Shown: positions 7,624-16,437 of the stretch, one piece after another
Position numbering within the stretch: the first letter of the stretch is position 1
Layout of the letters: the number at the start of each line of letters is the position of its first letter
Source of the DNA: Betaproteobacteria bacterium
GTDB lineage: Bacteria; Pseudomonadota; Gammaproteobacteria; Burkholderiales; SG8-39
NCBI GenBank assembly: GCA_005884335.1
Contig: VBCJ01000293.1
Span: 1 to 30,628 of the forward strand
Length of the DNA stretch: 30,628 nucleotides
Direction of reading: 5' to 3'
Position numbers and translations under genes: made by a program
The notes under the pieces: model-generated
What the model saw: the letters and a program-made list of their open reading frames with translations, nothing else
Told to the model about the DNA's origin: nothing
The model's database searches: none

Positions 7624-8676
7624 GTGCTGGATCTCCTCAAGTTTCTCACCCACCTCGCTTTTGCAGGCACGATATTCCTCTGCTCGGTTGCTCTGACGTA
7701 TGTCATGACACGCTTCGTGCGGGTGATGGACATGCCCAATCCCCGTTCTTCGCACTCCAGGCCGGTCCCGAAATCGGGCGGGATCGCTTTCGTCGCGACC
7801 TTCGTGATCGGGAGCGTGATCATCTATTTTGCCGCCGAGGTCGCGCGAATCGACGACCGCTACTTCTGGGGGTATGTGATCTCCGCCGTGCTGCTGGCGT
7901 TCGTCTCCTTCATCGATGACGTTACGCAGAAAACCTTTCTCGCGAAGATCTTCACCCAGGTGCTGTGCGTGAGCGTCGTTCTCGCCTCGGGCGTCATCAT
8001 CACGAGGCTCGCGATACCGTATTGGGGCGAGGTATCGCTGGGCGGGCTGGGCTACGTGCTGACCTTCCTCTGGATCCTGGGGCTCACCAACGCATACAAT
8101 TTCATGGACGGCCTGGACGGGCTGGCCGCGGGAGTCGCCGTCATCGCGGCGGGGTTCCTGTGCGCAATCGCACTTCAGCAAAAGAGCGTCTTTGTATACA
8201 TGAGCTCGTACGTGCTGCTTGCGGGCGCCGCGGGTTTCCTGGTTTTCAATTTTCCGCCCGCCAGAATTTTCATGGGCGATGTGGGCAGCGCCTTCCTGGG
8301 ATTTACCTTTGCGACGCTTGCCGTGATCGGTGCGAATCTCGATCTCGGCCATCTGTCCTTCTACATCGTCCCGATGCTGCTGTTTCATTTCATATTCGAC
8401 ACGGTCTTCACGTTTTCAAGGCGTCTGCTGCGGGGAGAGAAGGTCTATCTCCCCCACCGCACTCATCTCTATCAGCTCCTGAACAGATTAGGGTATAGCC
8501 ACCGGGCAGTTTCGCTTTTTCACTACGCTGTGACGGTTGCTCAGGGCCTCGCGGCGTTCGTCTCGATCGGATTGTCCGCCGAGCGGCGGCTATTCGTATT
8601 CATCCCTTTCCTGGTGTTCAACATCGTGTACGCGCGATGGGTGCTCGGTCGCGCGAAGGCGATGCAGCTCATCTGA
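7624..8676 (+). CDS. WecA/MraY-type polyprenyl-phosphate sugar-1-phosphate transferase
   Basis: A GTG at 7624, one base after the dehydratase stop, is the likely start and gives 350 residues; the open frame upstream lies inside the previous gene. The protein is polytopic, with many hydrophobic helices. It has the family landmarks: an SHSRPVPKSGGIA loop near the N-terminus, FIDDVTQK (first Asp pair), NAYNFMDGLDGLAAG (about 155-169), FMGDVGSAFLGF (about 216-227), and the cytoplasmic His loop LPHRTHLYQLLNRLG near 280. Such enzymes move a HexNAc-1-phosphate or fucosamine-1-phosphate to undecaprenyl phosphate. The HRTHLYQ form resembles the WbpL branch more than MraY. This makes a second, structurally unrelated initiating transferase in the same operon as the PglC homologue. 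Confidence 0.88.
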   Translation: MLDLLKFLTHLAFAGTIFLCSVALTYVMTRFVRVMDMPNPRSSHSRPVPKSGGIAFVATFVIGSVIIYFAAEVARIDDRYFWGYVISAVLLAFVSFIDDVTQKTFLAKIFTQVLCVSVVLASGVIITRLAIPYWGEVSLGGLGYVLTFLWILGLTNAYNFMDGLDGLAAGVAVIAAGFLCAIALQQKSVFVYMSSYVLLAGAAGFLVFNFPPARIFMGDVGSAFLGFTFATLAVIGANLDLGHLSFYIVPMLLFHFIFDTVFTFSRRLLRGEKVYLPHRTHLYQLLNRLGYSHRAVSLFHYAVTVAQGLAAFVSIGLSAERRLFVFIPFLVFNIVYARWVLGRAKAMQLI

Positions 8677-8697
8677 GATCAGCGGCCCGCCGGGAAT

Positions 8698-9786
8698 TCA
8701 GCGAAAAGCGGGGTCAACTAAATGGGCGCGGATCAGGCGTTCGAAACCCGCCGTCGCCTGCTCGACACTCAAGTCCTTGAGATCGAGGCTGACCGGCTGC
8801 AGCAGCTCATGCGGCGCGTTCCAGGGCCGCCAGCGCTCGGGCGAGGAGTCACCGAAAAAGCACAAGATCGGCTTGCCGAGCGCCGCGGCAAGGTGCATCG
8901 CTCCGCCGTCGGCACACACCACGCAGTCGCACACAGACAGGGCGGCGATCAACCTGGAAAGCTCCTCAGTCGGGCAAGACAACAGAGGAAATTCACCGCA
9001 GCTCTCCGCAACCGCGCGAGCCTTTTCGTCATCGCCGGAATGCATTGGATTGTCGGGCTCGCCGGGGGCCCAGAGAAGCAAAAATCGCACGGCGTGCCTC
9101 TTCGCGATCGCACGAATCAGCGCCGCGAAGTTTTCTGCTGACCACTGTTGGCTGTTCTTCCGCGCGCTGATGTGCACCCCGATGACAGGGGTGCCGGGCG
9201 CCACGCGGGCAAGAGCTTGCTCGACCTCGCGGCGCTCACCGGCGTCGGGAAATACCCGGGCGGGAGGCGGCGGGCCGTTGATGCCGAGTGCCTTGAGCAA
9301 GCCGAACACCTGCTCCACCTCGTGCGCCAACGCGGAAGCGTCGTACGGCAGCGCAATGTCGGGGCGAGAGTGAGCCTTGCCGGGGTCGGCATAGCCGAGG
9401 ACGTGCCGCGCGCCGATCATCCGGGCAAGGCGCAGCGAACGCGGGGCAAATCCCGACGTGGCGAGGATGGCGTAATCGAACTTTTCCTTGCGCAAGCTCA
9501 CGATCAGCCGCAGTCGATTGGCGTAGACCGAAACGATCGATCGCTTCTCGCCGCGGTGTTTTCCCTTTTCATAGGCGTACACCGCGTCGACAGCGGGATT
9601 CCCGGTCAGAACGGCCTCGTTGTATGTGTTCACGAGGGCCGCGATATGTGCGCCGGGGTAGCGCTCGCGCAGCGCGGCAATAAGCGGCGTGGTGCAGACC
9701 AGATCGCCGATGTTGTCGCGACGAATCACCAGGATGCGCGGGCGCGCGTCCCGTTCCATCGGTATCGAGGAAGCGTGTGCGCTCAT
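8698..9786 (-). CDS. Family 9 glycosyltransferase (heptosyltransferase-like)
   Basis: The frame gives 362 residues from the ATG at 9786, which overlaps the stop of the upstream GT4 as ATGA. A second possible start is Met10. The N-terminus ILVIRRDNIGDLVCTTPLI and the C-terminal ADGGAMHLAAALGKPILCFFG are GT9 signatures: acceptor-side N-domain and ADP-heptose-binding C-domain. GT9 enzymes act on the cytoplasmic face of the inner membrane, adding heptose or another sugar to the LPS inner core. This is the last gene of the ten-gene minus-strand block and converges on the WecA-type gene with only 21 bases between them; I see no terminator hairpin there. Exact heptosyltransferase type (I, II, III) cannot be assigned. 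Confidence 0.82.
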   Translation of the reverse strand: MSAHASSIPMERDARPRILVIRRDNIGDLVCTTPLIAALRERYPGAHIAALVNTYNEAVLTGNPAVDAVYAYEKGKHRGEKRSIVSVYANRLRLIVSLRKEKFDYAILATSGFAPRSLRLARMIGARHVLGYADPGKAHSRPDIALPYDASALAHEVEQVFGLLKALGINGPPPPARVFPDAGERREVEQALARVAPGTPVIGVHISARKNSQQWSAENFAALIRAIAKRHAVRFLLLWAPGEPDNPMHSGDDEKARAVAESCGEFPLLSCPTEELSRLIAALSVCDCVVCADGGAMHLAAALGKPILCFFGDSSPERWRPWNAPHELLQPVSLDLKDLSVEQATAGFERLIRAHLVDPAFR

Positions 9787-10946
9787 GAGGGTGCGGCGAC
9801 TGTTCCGGGGCCAGCGCCTGCCAGCGCTTCCAACAAGGCCCGCAGACGCGCGACGAAGGCGTCCTCGGAAAACCGCGCCAGATGCGGCTTCGCAGAATCC
9901 TTGTCGAAGCGGAACCCGCCTTCCAGCAGAAGCGTCAGCGCGTTCTCGAAATCGGCACCCCCATCTTCGCGCGGATCGCGGTAGCGCAGGCCCGTTGCCC
10001 CGTGCATCACCGTTTCGTCGAACGGCGGTGCGTCGGGCGCGAGCACCGGCGTGCCGCAGGCTTGCGCCTCGATGACGTTGAGGCCGAGCGCCTCCTTTTC
10101 GGGCAGCCCGGTCAGCAGGAAATCGATGCTCGAGTAGACCGCGCCGACGTCCTGCTGATGACCCCAGAAGCGCACTTTTTCGCGAATCGGGCGGAGCGCG
10201 CGATCGAGATCACGTATCGAGGCAAAACCGCCGCTGCCGAAAATTTCGAGCTGCACCGTGGAATAACGAGCGAGGACCGGGGCGAGGTACGCGAATAGCA
10301 GCGGGAATTGCTTGATCGGAGTGATCCGGGACACGATCCCCAAAGTCAACCCCGGGCGCCGCACGAATGCCCGCTCAGGTGTCAGGCGCCGCCACGGCGG
10401 CTCCAGGACTTTCAGAGCGCGGTCGCGAAATTTGCGCCGATCCCAGTCGTAACGCGAGCGGGCGTGCAGCGGTCCTGAATCCGCGCCGGATCTGTCCAGC
10501 TGTGAGACAGCATACAAAGGTTGCGGATAAACGCGATCTATTCCCGCGGCGTGGAGACTCGCGATTACGTGCCGCGACCCCGCCAGCACCAAATCAAACG
10601 GAGCGAGCGGCCGAGGATCGCGTCCGTACAGCGGCATGTGGGCGAATGCCGTGACGAGGTGCCCCTGCGCGCGCAATTTTTCGACCACCGCGCCCGGTGC
10701 CGCGGTGTGAAAGACGAGCCAACCGGGCCGCCCCCTGCGCAGCAGTCCAGGCAAGTCGGCGGGGTCGGTGAGCGACTCCACGCGGGCGGCCGGTATGTGC
10801 AACGAGGACCATGCGTTTGCGCCTGGATCGACGAACAGCCGCGTTTCGATGCCCAGGCGCTGCAGTGCCCGGGCGAACGTAGCGGTAAAGACTTCCCCGC
10901 CGCCGAAGCCTTGCTGCAGGTTGACTTGGATGGAGGTATCGAACAC
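9783..10946 (-). CDS. Family 4 glycosyltransferase
   Basis: This GT-B protein has 387 residues. The start is a GTG at 10946-10944 with GAGGCGAGAAC just before it. The N-terminal QQGFGGGEVFTATFARALQ has the glycine-rich loop of GT4 acceptor domains. The C-domain shows GIVSRITPIKQFPLL and the E-x7-E motif EALGLNVIE with Glu285 and Glu293. It overlaps the downstream GT9 gene by 4 bases, so the two are very likely translated together. Position inside an LPS core/O-antigen block suggests transfer of a core or O-unit sugar; donor and linkage are unknown. Confidence 0.82.
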   Translation of the reverse strand: MFDTSIQVNLQQGFGGGEVFTATFARALQRLGIETRLFVDPGANAWSSLHIPAARVESLTDPADLPGLLRRGRPGWLVFHTAAPGAVVEKLRAQGHLVTAFAHMPLYGRDPRPLAPFDLVLAGSRHVIASLHAAGIDRVYPQPLYAVSQLDRSGADSGPLHARSRYDWDRRKFRDRALKVLEPPWRRLTPERAFVRRPGLTLGIVSRITPIKQFPLLFAYLAPVLARYSTVQLEIFGSGGFASIRDLDRALRPIREKVRFWGHQQDVGAVYSSIDFLLTGLPEKEALGLNVIEAQACGTPVLAPDAPPFDETVMHGATGLRYRDPREDGGADFENALTLLLEGGFRFDKDSAKPHLARFSEDAFVARLRALLEALAGAGPGTVAAPS

Positions 10947-11044
10947 GTTCTCGCCTCAAGCCAGCTCGGGCGGATCTAGGTACAGGAAGCCGCCGCTCGG
11001 GGGGCTTGTCCCGCGCGAACGCTTGCGGTAGCGCGCCCTTGCTT

Positions 11045-12262
11045 TCACCCCGTGCCAGCCGCTTCCTGCCGACCCGACCTCCTGCAGCCAAGCCCCAGCA
11101 GCGCGCCATTCACCGCCCAAAACAGAATCGCCGCATCGCGTACGAACTCGTCGCTTACCTGGTTGCGCAGCACCACGCCAACGACCATCATGATGCCCGC
11201 GATACCAAGCAGCTTCAATTTGCTGTCCGGCGAACTGCAAAAAAACCAATACTCCCGCAACAGGCTCAAGAACACCCATGCCAGCGCGAGAATGCCGGGC
11301 AGCCCCATTTCCAAACCGTAGTTGAGAAACACATTGTGCGCGTGCCACAACATGGGGTTCGCCTCGGGGATCATATCGCTGTGGGTCTTTTTCATTATCT
11401 CCCGCCCAAACCCGTCGCCTCTGACCGGATTTCGGGCAATACGCTCCAAAATCACCGGCCATTGGGCAAGACGGCTGTCCTGGGCGATTGCCGAGTCGCT
11501 GTTGATTTCGAGGCGTTCCTCATGCACGACAACAAAAGCCCCCCCCGCGAGGACAACGATGCCGGCCAGGCAGGCGAACAGCCTCAACCGCGACAGCCTG
11601 ATCAAACCGCCCCGCGACGACAGAACCAGCGCGATGACACCCTGGACGGCGAGAATCCACCACACGATGCGTTCCAGGCTGACGAAACCCGTGGCGAGAA
11701 CCATCACCCCCAATGCGAAAATAGCCACTCGGCACCATTGTCGTTGCGTGCAAGCGCCGAACAGAAACAGCACCGGCGCGAGGACAGCCGCATAACCGGG
11801 AAAGGCCCCGCTTCCGCCGTAGCTGCCCCGCTCCTGCCATATCCCGAGCCTAAGGCGCGTCTCCAAGGCCCAGCCGCACACCACCACTGCGCCCGCGAGC
11901 AGTGCAATCAACAACCGCTCCAGATCGTTCTCTTCGCGGGTGATCGCAAAGAAGGCGACGAACGCCATAGTCGTGTAGAGGATCTCATTCTTGATTTCGC
12001 CGAGGCTGTAAGGGATATCGACGGCGCCGGCGAGCGAAAGGAGCGCGACCAGCGCCCAGAAAACCAGCGCCGGCTTGGACGGGATGCGCGGCGGAGCAAG
12101 GCGCCGCCACAGAGCGATCGCGACCACGAATGCCCCGGCAAGGCAGAGCAGCCGAAGCGCCACGGTACCCGGGAAAGGCAGGATAAACAGGAGCACCATG
12201 AAAGGCAGCAGAGTAAAGGCGCGCATCAGATCCATGCGGGGACGCCGGTCCAAGTCCGCCAC
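11045..12262 (-). CDS. Wzy/WaaL-type O-antigen polymerase or ligase
   Basis: The 405-residue product is almost wholly hydrophobic helices with short charged loops. A large periplasmic loop holds RIARNPVRGDGFGREI and a WHAHNVFLNYGLEMGLPG string, the His-containing signature of the Wzy_C/O-antigen ligase superfamily. These inner-membrane enzymes use undecaprenyl-diphosphate-linked glycans in the periplasm, either joining O-units (Wzy), attaching O-antigen to lipid A-core (WaaL), or glycosylating proteins (PglL). Sequence alone does not separate these. The listed start is GTG with AGG 5 bases upstream; Met10 or Met13 are alternatives. Placed among GT9/GT4 core genes, WaaL-type ligation is the simplest reading. 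If it is PglL-like, it could use the glycan made by the bacillosamine cassette. Confidence 0.82.
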   Translation of the reverse strand: MADLDRRPRMDLMRAFTLLPFMVLLFILPFPGTVALRLLCLAGAFVVAIALWRRLAPPRIPSKPALVFWALVALLSLAGAVDIPYSLGEIKNEILYTTMAFVAFFAITREENDLERLLIALLAGAVVVCGWALETRLRLGIWQERGSYGGSGAFPGYAAVLAPVLFLFGACTQRQWCRVAIFALGVMVLATGFVSLERIVWWILAVQGVIALVLSSRGGLIRLSRLRLFACLAGIVVLAGGAFVVVHEERLEINSDSAIAQDSRLAQWPVILERIARNPVRGDGFGREIMKKTHSDMIPEANPMLWHAHNVFLNYGLEMGLPGILALAWVFLSLLREYWFFCSSPDSKLKLLGIAGIMMVVGVVLRNQVSDEFVRDAAILFWAVNGALLGLGCRRSGRQEAAGTG

Positions 12263-12330
12263 CCAGGCCTACCGAAGCTGACGTAGTCGAGTTCCATTCT
12301 GATACGAATAGCCTGTCGCTTTGATGCGGA

Positions 12331-13458
12331 TCAGGCGGCGTTCCGCTCCGGCTCCAAGCCGAGCAGACTTTCGATCGCGGATTCGACCCTATCAAGGCTG
12401 ATCACTTGCATGCACAGGTTGTTTCCGCACTCCTTGGCTCCACGGGAACAATGCCTCATCCATGGGATCTCGCGCTTGAAGAGCATGTTTTGATCTCGGC
12501 AGGGAAAATTGTCAACGGTGATTGCGCGATAGGGACTGGACTTCCAGAATTCACCGGCGCCGAACAGCGTTGCCGATCCCGGGCCGAACAAGGTCACAGT
12601 GGGTGCATTGACCAGTCTACCCATGTGCGCGATACCGGTATCCGGGCACACCAGCAGCCTTGCGCGTTTGAGCAAATGCCAGAGCTGCGCCAGATCGAGC
12701 TTGCCCGCGTAGGAAGCATGGCATCCCCCGGGATCGATAGCCGAGACCTGCGTGCCTTCGCCCGGACCTGCGCTCCATACGACCGTCAGTCCACGCCGCG
12801 TCAAATAAGCTGCGAGGCGGGCCCATCTGTCCTTGCCCCAGAGCCTATAGGGCGAGCGGGCCCCAACGTGCAGCACGCAGTAAGGGGACGAGGGCAAATC
12901 GAAGGGTTGGCACTCTGGCTCACCCCACGCTTCGGGCCGATAGAGCGATGGCGCTTCACCTTCCACCAGACGCGCCACCATGTCGCCCCAGCTTGCAGGC
13001 GTGCTCGAATAGGGAACGCGTTCATTCACCGGCCAGCTCTTGTATGCAGGCCGATCACCCGAAAAAGCCACGATCCACCTTGCCCCCAGTGCCAGCGCCA
13101 ACCAGCTGTATCTGTTGTCGCCGGGAACAAATGCGAGATCGAAGCCGGGCTGCCTCATTAGTCTTATCAGCGTTCCAGGCCTGCGCGGATCGTAGGAAAC
13201 AGCATCCACCCCGTACGGGCGCTCCCGGTAGAGCGGAACAAATCCGACGGGCGTGGTCATGGCGATCTCGGCCCGGGGGAAGCGTTCTCGCAGCTTCGCC
13301 AGCAATGGAGTGAGCATGAGCGTATCGCCGAGCAGCAGATGATGCACGACCAGAATGCGCCGGGGATTCGGATTCTTGGTGCGTCGCCCGAGACTGCGCA
13401 CAAGCTGTAACAACGCGAGGAACACCGTCAGGAATTTTGAAAATGCCCGGGTGGCCAT
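12331..13458 (-). CDS. Family 9 glycosyltransferase (heptosyltransferase-like)
   Basis: The product has 375 residues and starts 4 bases after the upstream GT4 stop. After a basic, partly hydrophobic N-terminus of about 33 residues comes the GT9 opening ILVVHHLLLGDTLMLTPLL (35-53). The C-domain carries LLVCPDTGIAHMGRLVNAP and VTLFGPGS, the nucleotide-sugar-binding region. A cysteine-rich tail follows (PCRDQ, HCSRG, ECGNNLCM), a pattern seen in part of the GT9 family. The extra N-terminal segment could anchor the enzyme to the membrane. It probably adds a heptose or related sugar to the LPS core; the donor is not proven. The coding sequence looks less GC-rich than its neighbours by eye, which I have not measured. 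Confidence 0.82.
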   Translation of the reverse strand: MATRAFSKFLTVFLALLQLVRSLGRRTKNPNPRRILVVHHLLLGDTLMLTPLLAKLRERFPRAEIAMTTPVGFVPLYRERPYGVDAVSYDPRRPGTLIRLMRQPGFDLAFVPGDNRYSWLALALGARWIVAFSGDRPAYKSWPVNERVPYSSTPASWGDMVARLVEGEAPSLYRPEAWGEPECQPFDLPSSPYCVLHVGARSPYRLWGKDRWARLAAYLTRRGLTVVWSAGPGEGTQVSAIDPGGCHASYAGKLDLAQLWHLLKRARLLVCPDTGIAHMGRLVNAPTVTLFGPGSATLFGAGEFWKSSPYRAITVDNFPCRDQNMLFKREIPWMRHCSRGAKECGNNLCMQVISLDRVESAIESLLGLEPERNAA

Positions 13459-13462
13459 GATG

Positions 13463-14560
13463 TCAATTCAGTGTTGGGGCATGCGTGGCTTCCAGAAACA
13501 CCCGTTCCATCCGATCGAGCATCGTTTCCACGCCGAGATTCCCGGCGCAGTATTGGCGTGCGGCCGTTCCGAGCCGCTCGCAAAGTTCGGTATCACCGAG
13601 CGCCTTTTCCAGCCCGCGTTGAAGATCGACCACGTCTTCCGCTTTGACGACGATCGCCGTCATCCCGTCGCGGGCGATTTCGCCGATGCCGCCGGCAGCG
13701 GTGGTGACGCAGGGCAGACCACAACACATCGCCTGCACCAGCGCCTGCGGGACCCCTTCGTTGGCATAAGACGGCAGCGCGAACACGTCCAGCGACTGCA
13801 GCCAGGGCAGCACGTCATCCTGATTCCCGGCGATCCAGGTGCGCTCGCTCATATCGAGCTCGCGGATTTTCGACTCGATATTGCGCCGCTGCGGCCCATC
13901 GCCCACGATCACCAGTCCGACGTTGCCGGGCAGTCGGTGCACCGCCTCGATCAGATAGCGATGGCCCTTCCAGCTCCGCAGCGTCGCCACGATACCGACG
14001 AGACGGCGCTCTGAAGGAAGGCCGGTCGATCGCCGCGCTGCGTTGCGCTCACCCGGCACGAAACGCGCCGAGTCGATCCCCGTCGGGACCGAAGTGATGC
14101 GCTCCGGTGGAATCCGGTTGTCGCGGACCAGCTGCAAGCGCAGGTTTTCTCCCGTGGTCACGATGTGCCGCGTCGCGCTGCGATACAGCCATCGTGTGGG
14201 CAGGTTGTTCGGGATCGAAGCGGAAATGTGTCGCGTGCGCACCAGAGCCGGGGCCCGCGCCAGGGTCGCACAAGCGAGCGCCGCGAGCCAACTGTCCGTC
14301 GAACTGTGGCTGTTGACGACATCCACGGGGTGAGCCTGCAACCATCGCCGCATCGCTAGAAGTCCGCCCGGATCCTTGCGGGCAATCGGCAGTGCTCCGG
14401 CGCTCAGACCTCGCTTGAGCGCCGCCCCGTAGATCCGCGCTTCTCGCGGCGCGACGATCGCAACGCTGTGGCCGCGGAGCGACATCCCGTGCGCCTCGTC
14501 AAGAATCCTGATTTCCTGCCCGCCCCATCCGCATGAAGATTCCGTATGGAGAATTTTCAT
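13463..14560 (-). CDS. Family 4 glycosyltransferase with E-x7-Q motif
   Basis: This GT-B enzyme has 365 residues. The N-terminus MKILHTESSCGWGGQEIRIL contains the Gly-Gly loop that contacts donor phosphates. Donor-domain landmarks are IVATLRSWKGH (190-200), IVGDGPQ (218-224) and the segment NEGVPQALVQAMCCG, where Glu268 is kept but the second acidic residue of E-x7-E is Gln276. The Gln form occurs in other GT4 proteins, so it does not show loss of activity. No strong ribosome site precedes the ATG. The gene lies 45 bases downstream of msbA and 4 bases upstream of a GT9 gene, as part of the LPS block. Confidence 0.83.
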   Translation of the reverse strand: MKILHTESSCGWGGQEIRILDEAHGMSLRGHSVAIVAPREARIYGAALKRGLSAGALPIARKDPGGLLAMRRWLQAHPVDVVNSHSSTDSWLAALACATLARAPALVRTRHISASIPNNLPTRWLYRSATRHIVTTGENLRLQLVRDNRIPPERITSVPTGIDSARFVPGERNAARRSTGLPSERRLVGIVATLRSWKGHRYLIEAVHRLPGNVGLVIVGDGPQRRNIESKIRELDMSERTWIAGNQDDVLPWLQSLDVFALPSYANEGVPQALVQAMCCGLPCVTTAAGGIGEIARDGMTAIVVKAEDVVDLQRGLEKALGDTELCERLGTAARQYCAGNLGVETMLDRMERVFLEATHAPTLN

Positions 14561-14605
14561 ATACGTCGTTCGGGGTCACGCACGGAACACATGCCGGACG
14601 CCCAT

Positions 14606-16363
14606 CTAGCCGGACGCTTCCCGCGAGTACTGCAGGCGATGGAGCTTCGCGTATATCCCGGAGGCGGCGAGGAGTTCGGCGTGCCTTCCGGTCTCGGAGA
14701 CACGGCCCGCGTCCAGCACGACGATGCGGTCGGCACGCTCGATGGTGGAGAGCCGATGTGCGATCACGAGCGTTGCGCGGCCCTTCATGAGCGTCTCGAG
14801 CGCCTCCTGGATGTGGCGCTCGGATTCGCTGTCGAGAGCGGAGGTGGCCTCGTCGAGAATCAGCACCGGCGAGTTCTTGAGGAACGCGCGCGCGATGGCG
14901 AGCCGCTGGCGTTGCCCGCCCGAAAGGCGCACGCCGTTCTCGCCGATCACGGTGCCAAGCCCTTCCGTCATTTCGCGGATGAACTGCATTGCGTGCGCCG
15001 CTTCGGCGGCCTGAACGATGTCAGCCTCGCTCGTTCCCGCGAGGCGCCCGTAGGCGATGTTCGCGGCGACCGTGTCGTTGAACAGCACGATATCCTGGCT
15101 CACCAGCGCGATGTTCGCGCGCAGGCTGCCGAGCTTGAGCGTCGCGATGTCGACGCCGTCGAGCAGGATTTGTCCGGAATCGGGAGCGTAGAAGCGCGGC
15201 AGCAGGTTGGCGAGCGTGGACTTGCCCGCGCCGGAGGCCCCGACCAGCGCAACGGTCTCGCCCGCTTCGATAGAAAACGAAACCCGATCCAGAGCCGGGC
15301 GTGCGTTTCCCGGATAGTTGAACCCGACGGCTCTGAATTCGACTTTGCCCGTCGCGCGGCCGATCTCGCGCGTCCCGGTATCGGACTCGGGCCGCTCGTC
15401 GATCAGGCGAAATACGCTCTCCGCCGCGGCGAGCCCCCGCTGCAGGGTCTGGTTGACGCCGGTCAGGCGGCGCAGCGGCGGAAACACCAGCAATAGCGCG
15501 GTGAGAAACGACACGAATCCCCCCACGGTCGTCTCGTCCGTGGCGGCCTGGCGCACCGCGAGATAGATGATGAGTGCGAGCGCGACCGACACCACGATCT
15601 GCACCAGCGGCACGTTGGCCGCAGCCGCCGAGGTCATTTTCATGTTGAAGGTGCGCACCTTGTTCGCTCCGGCATCGAAGCGTCTTGCCTCGTAGTCCTG
15701 TCCGCCGAACACCTTGACGACGCGATGACAGCCGATCGATTCCTCCAGGGCATGGTTGAGGTCGCCCATCGCCGTCTGCTCGGCCCGGCTCATGGCTCGC
15801 AACCGGTTCGAGAACGCACGCGTAATCACGACGGCCGGCGGTCCCACCAAGAGCGCCACCAAAGTGAGTTTCCAGTTCAGCCAGAAAAGCCATCCGAGCA
15901 ATCCGATGATGGTGAGCGAGTCCCTGAACAGCACCGAGATCACGCTGGTCGCCGCTCCGGTCACCTGCAGGACGTCGAAGGTGAACTTCGAGATGAGGCT
16001 GCCGCCGGTGTGATTGTCGTAGTAGTTCGTCGGCAGCCGCACAAGATTGGAGAACATCGCGTTGCGCAGATCCATCACGACCTTGTTCGCCACCCAGCCT
16101 ATCGCGTAGTCGGAGAGGTACGAGGCGAAGCCGCGCACCAGAAAAACGGCGACGATCAATACGGGCAGCCATTCGAGCAGCCCGCCTTCCTTGTGCACGA
16201 AACTGCCGTCGAGCAGCGGCTTGAGGAGCGCCGGGAAAGCAGGCTCGGTCAGCGCCGTGACCACCATTGCCGCGACGGACAGCGCGAACGGCGCCCAGTA
16301 AGGCTTGACGTAGCGGAGGAGGCGAAGGTAGAGCTGCAGGCTAGTGGCGTCGGACGATGCCAT
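14606..16363 (-). CDS. msbA: MsbA lipid A-core flippase (ABC exporter)
   Basis: This 585-residue half-transporter has the expected MsbA length and order. Six transmembrane helices lie in about residues 20-310. A nucleotide-binding domain follows with Walker A GASGAGKS (375-382), ABC signature LSGGQ (480-484), Walker B LILDEA (501-506) and the H-loop His535. It works as a homodimer in the inner membrane and flips lipid A-core from the cytoplasmic to the periplasmic leaflet using ATP. Context fits: glycosyltransferases for the core flank it on both sides. A TATAAT on the coding strand sits about 22 bases before the ATG. A general multidrug exporter is the alternative, but the family match and location favour MsbA. 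Confidence 0.93.
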   Translation of the reverse strand: MASSDATSLQLYLRLLRYVKPYWAPFALSVAAMVVTALTEPAFPALLKPLLDGSFVHKEGGLLEWLPVLIVAVFLVRGFASYLSDYAIGWVANKVVMDLRNAMFSNLVRLPTNYYDNHTGGSLISKFTFDVLQVTGAATSVISVLFRDSLTIIGLLGWLFWLNWKLTLVALLVGPPAVVITRAFSNRLRAMSRAEQTAMGDLNHALEESIGCHRVVKVFGGQDYEARRFDAGANKVRTFNMKMTSAAAANVPLVQIVVSVALALIIYLAVRQAATDETTVGGFVSFLTALLLVFPPLRRLTGVNQTLQRGLAAAESVFRLIDERPESDTGTREIGRATGKVEFRAVGFNYPGNARPALDRVSFSIEAGETVALVGASGAGKSTLANLLPRFYAPDSGQILLDGVDIATLKLGSLRANIALVSQDIVLFNDTVAANIAYGRLAGTSEADIVQAAEAAHAMQFIREMTEGLGTVIGENGVRLSGGQRQRLAIARAFLKNSPVLILDEATSALDSESERHIQEALETLMKGRATLVIAHRLSTIERADRIVVLDAGRVSETGRHAELLAASGIYAKLHRLQYSREASG

Positions 16364-16384
16364 GGCTGCGCCGGGAAATGGCGA

Positions 16385-16390
16385 ATTATA
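16385..16390 (-). promoter_or_regulatory. Possible -10 box of msbA promoter (TATAAT)
   Basis: Read on the minus strand this is TATAAT, in the 74-base spacer before msbA, with a predicted start about 15 bases before the ATG. No recognisable -35 hexamer stands at the usual distance. If real, msbA and the genes after it need not depend on transcription from btuB. Confidence 0.35.
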
Positions 16391-16437
16391 ACTGATCCGG
16401 CACCCGATTCCGGGCCGGGAACCGGAAAACGACGGCT

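Noticed and set aside
965..8676. Complete Campylobacter-type N-glycosylation locus
   Set aside because: PglB, PglK, PglH, PglI and PglJ equivalents are not visible here, so only the precursor and initiation part can be claimed.
11006..12286. Plus-strand open frame (426 codons) across the Wzy/WaaL-type gene
   Set aside because: The product is rich in Gln, His, Pro and Arg, as expected from the reverse of a membrane protein gene; the minus-strand reading shows clean helices and a known motif.
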